NCBI RefSeq assembly: GCF_003290185.1
Contig: NZ_QNFY01000010.1
Span: 121,413-185,412 of the forward strand
Direction: 5' to 3'
DNA: 64,000 bases
From: Chryseobacterium lathyri
Lineage (GTDB): Bacteria; Bacteroidota; Bacteroidia; Flavobacteriales; Weeksellaceae
Shown here: positions 36,712-45,815 of the stretch, one piece after another
Layout: each line of letters begins with the position of its first letter
How positions within the stretch are numbered: position 1 is the first letter of the stretch
Notes under the pieces: model-generated
What the model saw: the letters and a program-made list of their open reading frames with translations, nothing else
Told to the model about the DNA's origin: nothing
Database searches by the model: none
Translations under genes and position numbers: made by a program

Positions 36712-39700
36712 TTACTGTTTTTTGAATATTTTTATTGCCTGTGAATTAAACTCCTGTGAATAATCTGGATTGTTTAGCTCTTTGGATGCCGTGTTCAGGA
36801 ATATAATTCTCTCAGGAAGTTCATTCAGTGTACTGATATCAAAATTATGATCTGAAACCAGCAGTACATCAATATTTTTATTGATTTCCGAAAGATTATT
36901 AATATAATTCAGCTTTCTTCTTTTAACCAAATAAGTCTGTCTTGCCGTTTGTCTTCTTTCATCATTTTCAATGAAAGAGAAAATTCTTCTTTCTGCCTGA
37001 TAAAGGGTAAGCAGAATATCCTTCTGTCCGAAATCATCTGCGATATGCAGGATGGATGCATCCTTCGGAATATGTTTGTTCAATTCAAAATAAACAGATT
37101 TATGGGCATTAAAATCATCTTTTACTTCTTTTACCACTTCACTGTCTTTATAGAGGTAGCTTAAGAATAATTTTTTCCTGAAATAATTTTCGTCTTCCAG
37201 CTCATGTCGCAGTTTTGCAAATTCCTGTCTGAAGTACGCATTGATTTTTTTTGTTCTTTCAGAATAGTTTTTTCCGAAACTCAGATCATCTTTGCTGATT
37301 CTTTTCCCTACTTTTACGGTAATGCTTCCGTCATAGATAATGAAGTCTCCTTTTGGCAATACTTCGGAATTTCCGTGAATGTACAGAGGGAGAATATCAA
37401 GTCCGAACTGTTCTGCAAGATAAAATGCTCCTTTGTGGAACCTTTTCACATCGTTCGTATAAGATCGTTCTGCTTCGGGGAAAACAACGAGGGAATATCC
37501 CTGTTCAATTTTTTCTTTTAGTTTTTCCATCCCGTTCTCTATTCCCTTAGAAACCGGATAAAAGCCAAGTGCTCTTACCAATCTTCCAAAAACAGGAGAG
37601 TCATATACCCAGTCATTGACCAGATAGATGATTTTATGAGTCGCCATTGCAATAGCAAGTGTATCCAGGAAAGAATTGTGATTGGCGATAATCACTGCCG
37701 GTCTGCTGAAATCTTCCGCAGGGTTTCCAATAACTCTTTTCTTTACAAAGGGAGTAATATACAATACAGATGTTAAAAATTTAGCTAAAATTAATTTAAT
37801 AATATCTAAAGTTTTTCCTTTTGATCTTTTGATAAATACACTTCCGATCAGTGAAAAAACGAATCCTCCCAAACCATAATAAAAGAATGATATGATGCAT
37901 CGTAAGAACAGTCTGAAAGTAATAGGAGAAAGTCCTTTTTTTGCTCTGTTTGTGATTAATAATCTGAACCAGAACGGATACAGCGTGGAGGTAATGATAA
38001 TCACAGAGAACATCCCGATAAGGGCGACCAATGCCAGTGAATGTAATGCCGGATGTTTTGCAAAGATCAAAGAACCTATTGATAGAATAGTTGTGAAAAC
38101 GGCAAGAATAATAGACGTTCTGTAAGTTGGAAGCTCATTTTTACCGGTTGTATGCTCCTTTTGCATGGCCTGGGTCAGGAAAATGCTGAAATCATCCCCA
38201 ACTCCAAAAACCAGTGTACAGACTACCGTACTGAAAATATTTAGTTCTAATCCTAAGAAATAAAGAATCCCCGCCGTTACGATTCCTGTTAATACAATAG
38301 GGAACATGGTGAGAACAGTAAGCTCAAAATTTCTGAAGAAAACAATAATGGTCAGGATAATGGCCAGAAGAGAATAGTTGATCAGCGTACTGAAATCTCT
38401 TTTCAACAGACCCAAAAAGTTCTCATTCATTTGCTGGCGGTCAATGGCGAGAGCATCGTGGTTCTTCTCAACGTCTTTTATGAAGGTGTCTCTTTTCTTC
38501 TCATCTACTTTTACAACATTGGAGACCGTATAAAATCCGTTTTCATTGCTCAGGAATTCCGAGATCTGTAATGCTTTTACTTTCTCATAATCTTTGAGGC
38601 TTAATGTTGTATAGCTCTTATTTAAAATTTCATTGAAATTGTCAAAAGCATTGCTGTTGAATCCAAATTGATTTCCGCTGTTTACCAGTTCAGAAACAGT
38701 ACGCTCCTTTTTATTTCCATCCCAGAATTTATTCCATATTTCGATCCTTTGTTTCTGATCTTTTTCAGAAAGGACAATATTTCCCAGTGAATTATAGCTC
38801 AGGATTTTTCCTTGCTGTTTTTCCTTCTCAAGAAAGTTGCTCAGCCGCGAATTTCTTGCCAGTGCCTCTTCCTCCGAGTCCCCATAAGAAATAGTGTAAA
38901 TGGATTTTGAAGTGATATCAGAAAGTTTCTGAAGTTTGGCCTCGCTTATTTTTAAGTCTTTCGGAATATAATTGAGGTCACCAATGTCCTCATTGAAGCC
39001 CACATGCCGGAAACCGAACAGACAGGCAATAATAATGATAGAGCAGCCTATGATCAGAGGTTTGTTCTTTTCATATGGATAAGAACCTATCCTGTCGATA
39101 AAATTAATGCTGTGCTTACCCTTTTCCTGCTTGGGCTTATAAAGCTGAGGTACAATGATCAGTGCAGTAATGGAAGAGAAAATAACTGTAATTGCGGCAA
39201 AGAGACCGAGATCTTTCAGCGCTTCAGAACGTACAAATACTAGACATAAAAAAGAGACAGCAGTTGTGGCACTGCTCAGTATAATCGGTTGTGTGATCTC
39301 TTTGTACAGCTCTTCTATATTATTGTTGTGCTTGTAATGGGTAAGAATATGGAGCGCATAATCTATGGTGATTCCGATAAGGATGGCACCTACACTCAAG
39401 GAAATAGCTGAAATTCTGTCTTTTATAAAATAAAGGATCAGCAGGGCCAGCAATACCGAAAATACAGTCGGGAGAAATACGATAATCGGAGTAAAGAAAT
39501 TCCTGAAATAATAGATGAGGAGGACCAGAAGTACCGCCATGGAGATCATGACCGTATTTTGAATATCTTTTTTTATCTGCTGGGCATTGGCCACGGCAAT
39601 TATCGGAGAGCCGAAATAACTAAGCTCTGTTTTTCCTTTAAACTGTTTATTGATGCTGTCTTTTATCTGGTTGAGCTGATTGATGAAAGCTTCGTTGCTT

Positions 39701-40365
39701 TTGGTGTTATTGCTTTCATTTTTAGGATCTATGAAAAGCAAAAGGTTTTTCCCGTCTTTTGTGACTATATAATTGTCTTCAAGCTTGAAATCTTTGCTGA
39801 TGTTTAAAGCATTCAGTTTTTTGATTCCTAAGTAAGTAATTCCCAAAGGATCTTTTTTGATGAATTCCTTTGTTACAAGACTTGTCGGTGAGACCAGAGA
39901 AACATAATTATTCTCTACCTGCTTGGATATACTGTCTTTTTGAAGTTTCCTTTCAATTTCCCTGTAATCATTTTCATCAAGGAAAAGAGGCAGATTTTGG
40001 TTGACAAAATCAAATGTTTCCGAGATTTCACTGTCGTTCACCTTTCCCTGGACAGAACCTATATATTTTTTCAGAGGTTCCATCTTTTGCAGAAAATTAT
40101 CAGCCGTTTCAGAAAGCTGAAAGCTGTCCTCATTGGATTTGTTCTCTATAATCACAATGATCTTATCTGAAAAATTGAGCTGTTTAAGGACTTTTGCGGT
40201 AAGATCGGACTTTTCATTTTTAGGGATTATCTGGTTGATATCCTCTTCAAAGTTAATTTTTGAAGCAAAAACACCACATATTACAGCTATTCCTAAAGCA
40301 AGAATTGCTGAAAGAAGCTTGTTTTTAGAAATCAGATAATATAAAAATATAAAGAAACGATGCAT
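36712..40365 (-). CDS. MMPL/RND exporter fused to an acyltransferase and a Rossmann-like tail
   Basis: A 1217-residue three-part protein. Residues about 1-800 form an RND-type MMPL transporter with two membrane bundles (about 255-420 and 655-790) and extracytoplasmic domains. About 870-1075 is a PlsC-type acyltransferase with HNSFLD (His896 to Asp901) and FPEAERS in place of FPEGTRS. The last 110 residues (ILHIADDFGQKD..., FSFIENDERR) look like a degenerate methyltransferase-type Rossmann fold without a clear SAM-binding glycine loop. It leads the darA/darB operon, and a strong promoter is found upstream. A transporter joined to an acyltransferase suggests acylation coupled with export, for instance joining the two halves of flexirubin at the membrane (inference). 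Confidence 0.88.
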   Translation of the reverse strand: MHRFFIFLYYLISKNKLLSAILALGIAVICGVFASKINFEEDINQIIPKNEKSDLTAKVLKQLNFSDKIIVIIENKSNEDSFQLSETADNFLQKMEPLKKYIGSVQGKVNDSEISETFDFVNQNLPLFLDENDYREIERKLQKDSISKQVENNYVSLVSPTSLVTKEFIKKDPLGITYLGIKKLNALNISKDFKLEDNYIVTKDGKNLLLFIDPKNESNNTKSNEAFINQLNQIKDSINKQFKGKTELSYFGSPIIAVANAQQIKKDIQNTVMISMAVLLVLLIYYFRNFFTPIIVFLPTVFSVLLALLILYFIKDRISAISLSVGAILIGITIDYALHILTHYKHNNNIEELYKEITQPIILSSATTAVSFLCLVFVRSEALKDLGLFAAITVIFSSITALIIVPQLYKPKQEKGKHSINFIDRIGSYPYEKNKPLIIGCSIIIIACLFGFRHVGFNEDIGDLNYIPKDLKISEAKLQKLSDITSKSIYTISYGDSEEEALARNSRLSNFLEKEKQQGKILSYNSLGNIVLSEKDQKQRIEIWNKFWDGNKKERTVSELVNSGNQFGFNSNAFDNFNEILNKSYTTLSLKDYEKVKALQISEFLSNENGFYTVSNVVKVDEKKRDTFIKDVEKNHDALAIDRQQMNENFLGLLKRDFSTLINYSLLAIILTIIVFFRNFELTVLTMFPIVLTGIVTAGILYFLGLELNIFSTVVCTLVFGVGDDFSIFLTQAMQKEHTTGKNELPTYRTSIILAVFTTILSIGSLIFAKHPALHSLALVALIGMFSVIIITSTLYPFWFRLLITNRAKKGLSPITFRLFLRCIISFFYYGLGGFVFSLIGSVFIKRSKGKTLDIIKLILAKFLTSVLYITPFVKKRVIGNPAEDFSRPAVIIANHNSFLDTLAIAMATHKIIYLVNDWVYDSPVFGRLVRALGFYPVSKGIENGMEKLKEKIEQGYSLVVFPEAERSYTNDVKRFHKGAFYLAEQFGLDILPLYIHGNSEVLPKGDFIIYDGSITVKVGKRISKDDLSFGKNYSERTKKINAYFRQEFAKLRHELEDENYFRKKLFLSYLYKDSEVVKEVKDDFNAHKSVYFELNKHIPKDASILHIADDFGQKDILLTLYQAERRIFSFIENDERRQTARQTYLVKRRKLNYINNLSEINKNIDVLLVSDHNFDISTLNELPERIIFLNTASKELNNPDYSQEFNSQAIKIFKKQ

Positions 40366-40386
40366 TACATTATGAAATCAAGTCTG

Positions 40387-40416
40387 CAAATTTAATTTTT
40401 TCAGTATTAGTTCAAA
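40387..40416 (-). promoter_or_regulatory. well-formed Bacteroidetes promoter of the MMPL-dar operon
   Basis: On the reverse strand TTTG (40413-40416) is followed, after 18 bases, by TAAATTTG (40387-40394), matching both the -33 and -7 elements at normal spacing. The start codon of the MMPL gene is about 21 bases further on, so the leader is short. It is the best promoter in the window. Confidence 0.85.
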
Positions 40417-40490
40417 ACATTTAAGCTATAAGTTTATCTGAAAATCAATAAAATATTCTAGGCAGAATAAAAAAATATTCTACTTTTGCA

Positions 40491-40498
40491 AAAGTTCC
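40491..40498 (+). promoter_or_regulatory. -7 element for the small ORF and EpsG-like gene
   Basis: TACTTTTG matches TAnnTTTG. It is divergent from the MMPL promoter and lies 56 bases before the ATG of the small ORF at 40554. No -33 TTTG was seen. Confidence 0.6.
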
Positions 40499-40553
40499 CT
40501 CTTAAAATATATTTTAAACCAATATTATTACTAAATAAGAATCTGTTTTAGAT

Positions 40554-40691
40554 ATGTTGAAAAAAAATGATGAAAAAATTAACGGATTTCTAATGGCAGG
40601 AGCATTCTCTTTTCTGCTGCCTGCATTCTCTTATTACAGATTTGCATCTTCCTTGTGCGTACTGCACCGGTTACAAAAAACACTAAATTAG
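40554..40691 (+). CDS. 45-residue hydrophobic small ORF
   Basis: ATG at 40554 opens 45 codons ending in TAG at 40689-40691, one base before the ATG of the EpsG-like gene. The peptide starts with a charged stretch (MLKKNDEKIN), then a hydrophobic one (GFLMAGAFSFLLPAFSYY) and a basic tail with one Cys. It lies between a promoter and the next gene, so it would be translated first and coupled to it. It may be a real small membrane protein, a leader peptide, or chance. No homologue is known to me. Confidence 0.4.
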   Translation: MLKKNDEKINGFLMAGAFSFLLPAFSYYRFASSLCVLHRLQKTLN

Positions 40692-40692
40692 C

Positions 40693-41832
40693 ATGAGTTT
40701 ATTACATCCATATTTCATCGTTGCGATCGTATACATGCTTTTCTTTAGTGTACAGGAAGTTTTTGGTAAAAGAGTAGAAAAAAAGTGGTTGTGGTTCCTG
40801 GGGATCTATCTTATTTTACTGGCGGGCTTCAGGGATAATGTAGGCCCGGATTATGGAAGTTATAAGGCAATTTACATTTATTCTGATACAAAGAGCTATT
40901 ACAGTATTTTTATGAAGATGCTCCACATGGAGGGTCCGGATCATCTGGAAGTGGAATGGCTGTATACACTCATTAATAAGATATTGCTGAATGTCTTTAA
41001 TGCACCCTTTTATGTGCTTACCCTGGTTATTGCTATCTGTGCTGTTTTCTTCAAGATAGAATATACGGAGGATAATACTTTTTACCCCTTTACATTTACC
41101 CTGTTCATGTTTATTCCTTACTTTTTTGTGGGGGAAAGCGGACAGATCAGGCAAAATCTGGGGACATTTATTGTTTATTTTGCCGTACGGTACATTAAAG
41201 AGCGGAAATTATGGCATTATCTCTTTTTTATATTCCTGGGATCGGGTATACATACCGTTTGCTACCTGTTTCTCCCGATGTACTGGCTGGCCCGTATTCC
41301 ACTGAGTAAAACCGTCATGCTGGTCCTGATCATCATCTCCATATTTCTTTCGCCATTCGAGATATACCGGGCTTTTGGAAGCTTTTTAGACAGTATGGCC
41401 TCAGATAATATTTTGGTGAATGGATTAAATGGATATATGGATGAATATTCAGAAAGACTGAATGGAGGTTTTGGAATTCCCGAAGCCATGATGATGATCT
41501 TGACGTTCTTTCTTTTTGCATTTGATACCAAGATGAAAGAGCTGTATCCCTATTATGAATACCATAGAAGCTATGCCGTTGTGGGAATATGCTTTTATTT
41601 TATTTTCAGGAACAATCCGGTATTCTCATCCAGACTTGTAGGTGCATTTATCGGGTTTTCTTACGTGCTGATCCCCAATACAATGTATGTAGTATCGAGT
41701 GGCATGAAAAAAATGATTTATGCTTTTATCATTGCACTTGTTATTTTTAACTTTGTTGTTTTCTCCTCCTTCTTAAATATTAAAGTAGGTAGATTTACCA
41801 TTGAGCTTTATAAAAATCACATTCTCCCTTAG
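40693..41832 (+). CDS. EpsG-family exopolysaccharide polymerase-like membrane protein
   Basis: A 379-residue polytopic membrane protein with about ten hydrophobic segments. It has the EpsG-type features GFRDNVGPDYGSY in the first loop and GQIRQNLG in the middle. EpsG/Wzy-type proteins polymerise lipid-linked sugar repeats on the outer face of the inner membrane. No other polysaccharide genes are next to it (the Wza/Wzc-like genes start at 52630), so it may serve that system or a different one. A hairpin terminator follows, so it is the end of a small unit. Confidence 0.85.
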   Translation: MSLLHPYFIVAIVYMLFFSVQEVFGKRVEKKWLWFLGIYLILLAGFRDNVGPDYGSYKAIYIYSDTKSYYSIFMKMLHMEGPDHLEVEWLYTLINKILLNVFNAPFYVLTLVIAICAVFFKIEYTEDNTFYPFTFTLFMFIPYFFVGESGQIRQNLGTFIVYFAVRYIKERKLWHYLFFIFLGSGIHTVCYLFLPMYWLARIPLSKTVMLVLIIISIFLSPFEIYRAFGSFLDSMASDNILVNGLNGYMDEYSERLNGGFGIPEAMMMILTFFLFAFDTKMKELYPYYEYHRSYAVVGICFYFIFRNNPVFSSRLVGAFIGFSYVLIPNTMYVVSSGMKKMIYAFIIALVIFNFVVFSSFLNIKVGRFTIELYKNHILP

Positions 41833-41857
41833 AATTATTTTATTGACTATATTTTAT

Positions 41858-41888
41858 AAAGACAGCTCCAATGCTGTCTTTTTTTATT
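41858..41888 (+). terminator. terminator after the EpsG-like gene
   Basis: Stem AAAGACAGC (41858-41866) with GCTGTCTTT (41873-41881), loop TCCAAT, then a T-run. It is a standard intrinsic terminator. Confidence 0.9.
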
Positions 41889-41948
41889 CCTTATTCCTCT
41901 TTTTTTAAACGGTGATTATCCTCATAAAAATTTATCAATTGAAAACTC

Positions 41949-41956
41949 TACTTTTG
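41949..41956 (+). promoter_or_regulatory. -7 element upstream of the secreted repeat protein
   Basis: TACTTTTG matches TAnnTTTG and would give an AT-rich leader of about 150 bases before the ATG at 42115. The 261-base gap holds this element and the terminator at 41858, and nothing else recognised. Confidence 0.5.
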
Positions 41957-42114
41957 TATTTTACAAAGTGCCGTTTTCGTATTTATAATCTTTTAATGAT
42001 GATTTATTATTAATACAATTAACATATTGTTTTTCTATTCATATTTTTAATTGTTTATTGTTGATAAAGGCTTAAAAGTTGTATTTCATGTAAATGACAC
42101 ACAAGTCTAAGGAT

Positions 42115-45100
42115 ATGAAAAATTTAGTTAAAAGTTTTGCGGCAATTTTTTGCTTAGTGTCGATTTGTACCTATTCTAGGAATAGTAGAGGATTGAAAGA
42201 AAATCTTCCGTATGGATATACAGAAAAATCAGTATCTGCAAAAGATACTTTAACAAAGCCTGCTGACAGAAGGGCAGTCGTTTCGGACTGGACAAAAGCT
42301 CCCAACAGTTATATTTTTGATCCCGGCCAAAACAGCGAAGGTTTGCTGATTCCGGTAAGAAAAGCTTATGTTATGTGGCAGGGGGACGGATACATTAAAG
42401 GGGACGGAATCCCTTCCGGCAACCAGACAGCTGAGGTATTGTGGGAAGATTCTCATGGTCTGATAAAATCAGGGGAGAGATACTCGCTGGAAATTTTAGG
42501 GTCCGATGAAAATGCCAAAATAAAAGTTCCCATCAACAAAGCAAAAAAAGGAAATGCTGTGGTTGCCTTAAGAGTAAACAGTGAAATCTATTGGAGCTGG
42601 CATATTTGGGTGACCGATGATCCTACTAACGGATCCACTTACAAAAGTTTTGATAGTATCACAAGAGTTAGGGGAGATGGAACGGTTGAGCGGATTCCTG
42701 ATTCAGATTGGGGATGGATGGACCGTAATCTCGGAGCTTTAAGCAGCTCCATTACTTCTTCGGACTGGAGCAAAAGTATGGGATTGCTCTACCAATGGGG
42801 AAGAAAAGATCCGATTCCGCCTTTGGTAACAAGAGGGAACGACTTCTACGAAGTGTCAGGATCCATAGGGAGGATCAGGCATAGAGGCGCGAAAAACTTT
42901 ACCGGTGCTTTAAATATTGATAACCTCACAAAATATGTTCCGCTTGCAAATGCAGAGATAACCAATAATATCAGGCTTTCTGTGAAAAATCCATTAAGTC
43001 TGATCTATGTGAACAAAGACGATAACAGCGGCCAGGCTTATTACAACAACAACCCCAATCTTCCGGTTAACTGGTTTGGAAATGCTGCCGGAATTCCGGA
43101 TAGCAGGCTTTCAGAACTTAACCTTTGGTCTGATAATTCCCGGGGACTCATCAGTACGGGATATAACAATAATGCAAGTGCAAAACCTTACTGGGATAAA
43201 TCTCCCTATGATCCATGTCCCAACGGATGGAGAATACCGTCAATGCTGGTAGCGAATTTAGCCTCACAGTCTTATATAGATGATATCAGGCTGGATTTTT
43301 CCCCTTTCGGAGTCAGAAGCAATATGGCTAAAAATGTTTTCGAAGCAAACAAGTATCATATTATTAAACCTACAGATACAGGAGTACCATCATTCATAAC
43401 AGGATTTAAGGTCTACCCTAACTTTGGTTTTGATCTTTCCAATGCCGGTGGGAATAATATGGGAGTTTTTCCGGGAACAGGACAGTTGATCAGGAATGCC
43501 CACCAGGGGCAGTATACCGACCAGCATCACGTTGCCTTATGGACGGCAACAATGGCCAGGCATTTTGATACTTCCCCGGCGGTTATCACCAGAGGGCTTT
43601 TTATGATCCCTGATAAAGGACAGTCCGATATTCCGGATCCTAATTATCCCAATATTAAAGGAAGATATTTTTATATGCCTATGTCAGGAATGTATACTTC
43701 CGATGCCAATGGATGTCGATGCATCAAAGACCCTCTTTATATCGTAAATGATTACAATTTTCCTTCTGAATATCTCGCTCCGAAAACAGAATACAGAGAA
43801 GGAATCAATAATCCTAATACCTATCAGGCTGTTAAAAATTCAACGCCCTTTATTGTGGAAATCCCGGTAAGCAAAGCCTTTTCAGTGCAAAGTCAGCTTT
43901 TGAATAATCAGGAAATATTAGATGCCCCCAACTTCAATAATCTAAAAGTAAATGTGCTTTGGACGACTAATACAGCCCTGATTAATAAAGTGTTGGTCGT
44001 TAATCCTTCCCCGGCCTCACTTGAGACTCTCAGCAGCTCAAAAATTTCGGTGGAGATTAATCCGAACCAGAGTGGGAATGCTGTAGTGACGCTTCATAAC
44101 GGAAGCATTTCTTCACCGGTGTATTGGAGCTGGCATATCTGGATAACCGATTCCTCTTTAGGATCTTATAACTACAGGACAGAACTTCCGATGGCTGAAG
44201 CGGTCAACTATGTGAATTATGTAAATAAGGCGGATGCTGTATTTCAGACAGAATTTATGGACAGGAACCTGGGAGCGATAGATGCATTTCCGATAGTTGC
44301 CAATGCGATGACACCAACAGCTGCAGAACTTGCAAAAATAAGAGCTTCTACAGGACTACATTATCAATGGGGAAGAAAAGACCCGATTCCTACCTTTCAG
44401 TATGCAGACAACAGAGCATCATTTAATGTGTTTTTAGGAATAGCATCGAGTAACGGAACTATAGCTTATACTACACTAACTCCTGCTGCCTATAATAATA
44501 TGTCAGGAAACTATATTGTTCCTTATAATACTTATGCAGCCCCAATTGTGCAGAGTGCCGATAAACCAGCGGATAAAATTGCAAAAGTACTGTCTTACTC
44601 TGTGAAGAATCCTTTGGTATATATGATCCCAAGTTCTTTTGCTCCTTATAACGGTGCAATGCCTAATTATACCAATGGGACGGACTGGTTGGCCAATGAG
44701 CCCAATCTTGCTGCTGACCGATGGGGCAGAGGAGGAAAAAAATCACCTTTTGATCCTTGTCCGGAGGGTTGGAGGATCCCGGATGTCACCAATGTGGCAT
44801 TAATTTCTAATCAGGATTTCGGGCAGTCGCCCTGGTATAAAAAAGATAAAAATATAGCGACCTTTTATAGTGTCAGTACAGATTACGCAGGATATAGAGT
44901 CAGAAATCCTTCCACAACCTCTACTATAGGGTATATGTTTATAGGTCCATCCTATATACTTGGTAATTTCCCGGATTCGGGTTCGCGCGGATTCAGAAAT
45001 GTTATAGCTAATCAGTCTCCACAGGGAACATTCAATACAGTCAACTTTCAGTATCCTGGTGTCTGGACAGCAGCTTTGGCTGCAAACTATCTGGGGCGAT

Positions 45101-45543
45101 CTGTTAATGTCTTGTTTGATGCAGCTTCTACGGCCAACCGGTTTATTGCATTTAATGATAATAATGATCCCTATTTAGGAATAAGCTGTCGATGTGTGAG
45201 AGTGAAGTACGACGCTCAGGGAAATGAAGCTGGTCCCATTCCGAGATTACAGGTTACGGCTATGGCTGCAGGAAAAGAAGCGGCTGTCTTGAGCACGACA
45301 GAGATGAAGGAAAAGATAAATGAGAAGAAAATATCATTATTTCCAAATCCAGTAAAGGATATACTGTATATTAATGATTCAGATAAAACAGGCTATTATT
45401 ATCAGATCTATAATGTTGCTGGACAGTTTGTTAAATCCGGAAAGTTTGAAAACGGAAGAACAGACTTGTCAGCTCTAAGTTCAGGAGTATATTTAGTAAG
45501 AATTAACAATTCTGAAGAAATTGTGAAAATTATTAAACAGTAG
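42115..45543 (+). CDS. large type IX-secreted protein with a duplicated domain
   Basis: About 1142 residues from the ATG at 42115, which puts the signal peptide (MKNLVKSFAAIFCLVSICTYS) at the very start; ATG at 42094 is possible. The body is a tandem duplication. Each half contains, in order, YWSWHIW(V/I)TD, a (W/F)MDRNLGA block, YQWGRKDPIP, KSP(Y/F)DPCP(N/E)GWRIP and a closing CRC motif. The last 70 residues are a type A sorting domain (LFPNPVKD, YNVAGQ, LSSGVYLVRI), so it crosses the outer membrane by the type IX system and is probably attached to the surface. The function is unknown; related Bacteroidetes proteins are surface or fimbria-associated. Confidence 0.85.
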   Translation: MKNLVKSFAAIFCLVSICTYSRNSRGLKENLPYGYTEKSVSAKDTLTKPADRRAVVSDWTKAPNSYIFDPGQNSEGLLIPVRKAYVMWQGDGYIKGDGIPSGNQTAEVLWEDSHGLIKSGERYSLEILGSDENAKIKVPINKAKKGNAVVALRVNSEIYWSWHIWVTDDPTNGSTYKSFDSITRVRGDGTVERIPDSDWGWMDRNLGALSSSITSSDWSKSMGLLYQWGRKDPIPPLVTRGNDFYEVSGSIGRIRHRGAKNFTGALNIDNLTKYVPLANAEITNNIRLSVKNPLSLIYVNKDDNSGQAYYNNNPNLPVNWFGNAAGIPDSRLSELNLWSDNSRGLISTGYNNNASAKPYWDKSPYDPCPNGWRIPSMLVANLASQSYIDDIRLDFSPFGVRSNMAKNVFEANKYHIIKPTDTGVPSFITGFKVYPNFGFDLSNAGGNNMGVFPGTGQLIRNAHQGQYTDQHHVALWTATMARHFDTSPAVITRGLFMIPDKGQSDIPDPNYPNIKGRYFYMPMSGMYTSDANGCRCIKDPLYIVNDYNFPSEYLAPKTEYREGINNPNTYQAVKNSTPFIVEIPVSKAFSVQSQLLNNQEILDAPNFNNLKVNVLWTTNTALINKVLVVNPSPASLETLSSSKISVEINPNQSGNAVVTLHNGSISSPVYWSWHIWITDSSLGSYNYRTELPMAEAVNYVNYVNKADAVFQTEFMDRNLGAIDAFPIVANAMTPTAAELAKIRASTGLHYQWGRKDPIPTFQYADNRASFNVFLGIASSNGTIAYTTLTPAAYNNMSGNYIVPYNTYAAPIVQSADKPADKIAKVLSYSVKNPLVYMIPSSFAPYNGAMPNYTNGTDWLANEPNLAADRWGRGGKKSPFDPCPEGWRIPDVTNVALISNQDFGQSPWYKKDKNIATFYSVSTDYAGYRVRNPSTTSTIGYMFIGPSYILGNFPDSGSRGFRNVIANQSPQGTFNTVNFQYPGVWTAALAANYLGRSVNVLFDAASTANRFIAFNDNNDPYLGISCRCVRVKYDAQGNEAGPIPRLQVTAMAAGKEAAVLSTTEMKEKINEKKISLFPNPVKDILYINDSDKTGYYYQIYNVAGQFVKSGKFENGRTDLSALSSGVYLVRINNSEEIVKIIKQ

Positions 45544-45564
45544 AAACTTTAAAAAGCCATAAAA

Positions 45565-45597
45565 AGCAGAACAGAATTTCCTGTTCTGCTTTTTTAT
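45565..45597 (+). terminator. terminator after the type IX-secreted protein
   Basis: A perfect ten-pair stem AGCAGAACAG/CTGTTCTGCT (45565-45574 with 45581-45590) with a six-base loop, followed by a T-run. Confidence 0.93.
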
Positions 45598-45790
45598 AAC
45601 GGCATATGCTTGCATCTATCACTGTTGATGAAAAATTCTATATCATCTATTTTATTAAAGTTAAATTTCGAGCTAAACCCTACACCCTAAAGGACTTGAT
45701 ATCTTTAAAAATGCCCTCAGGAACGCATGTTAAACACATCTAAATATTAAATTAAACCGTTTTAACAAAATGTATATAATAAAAAAGCTT

Positions 45791-45798
45791 TACTTTTG
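45791..45798 (+). promoter_or_regulatory. -7 element for topA
   Basis: TACTTTTG matches TAnnTTTG and sits 18 bases before the topA start codon, giving a very short leader. The rest of the 272-base gap holds only the terminator at 45565. Confidence 0.7.
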
Positions 45799-45815
45799 CA
45801 AAAAATTTTTTTAGA

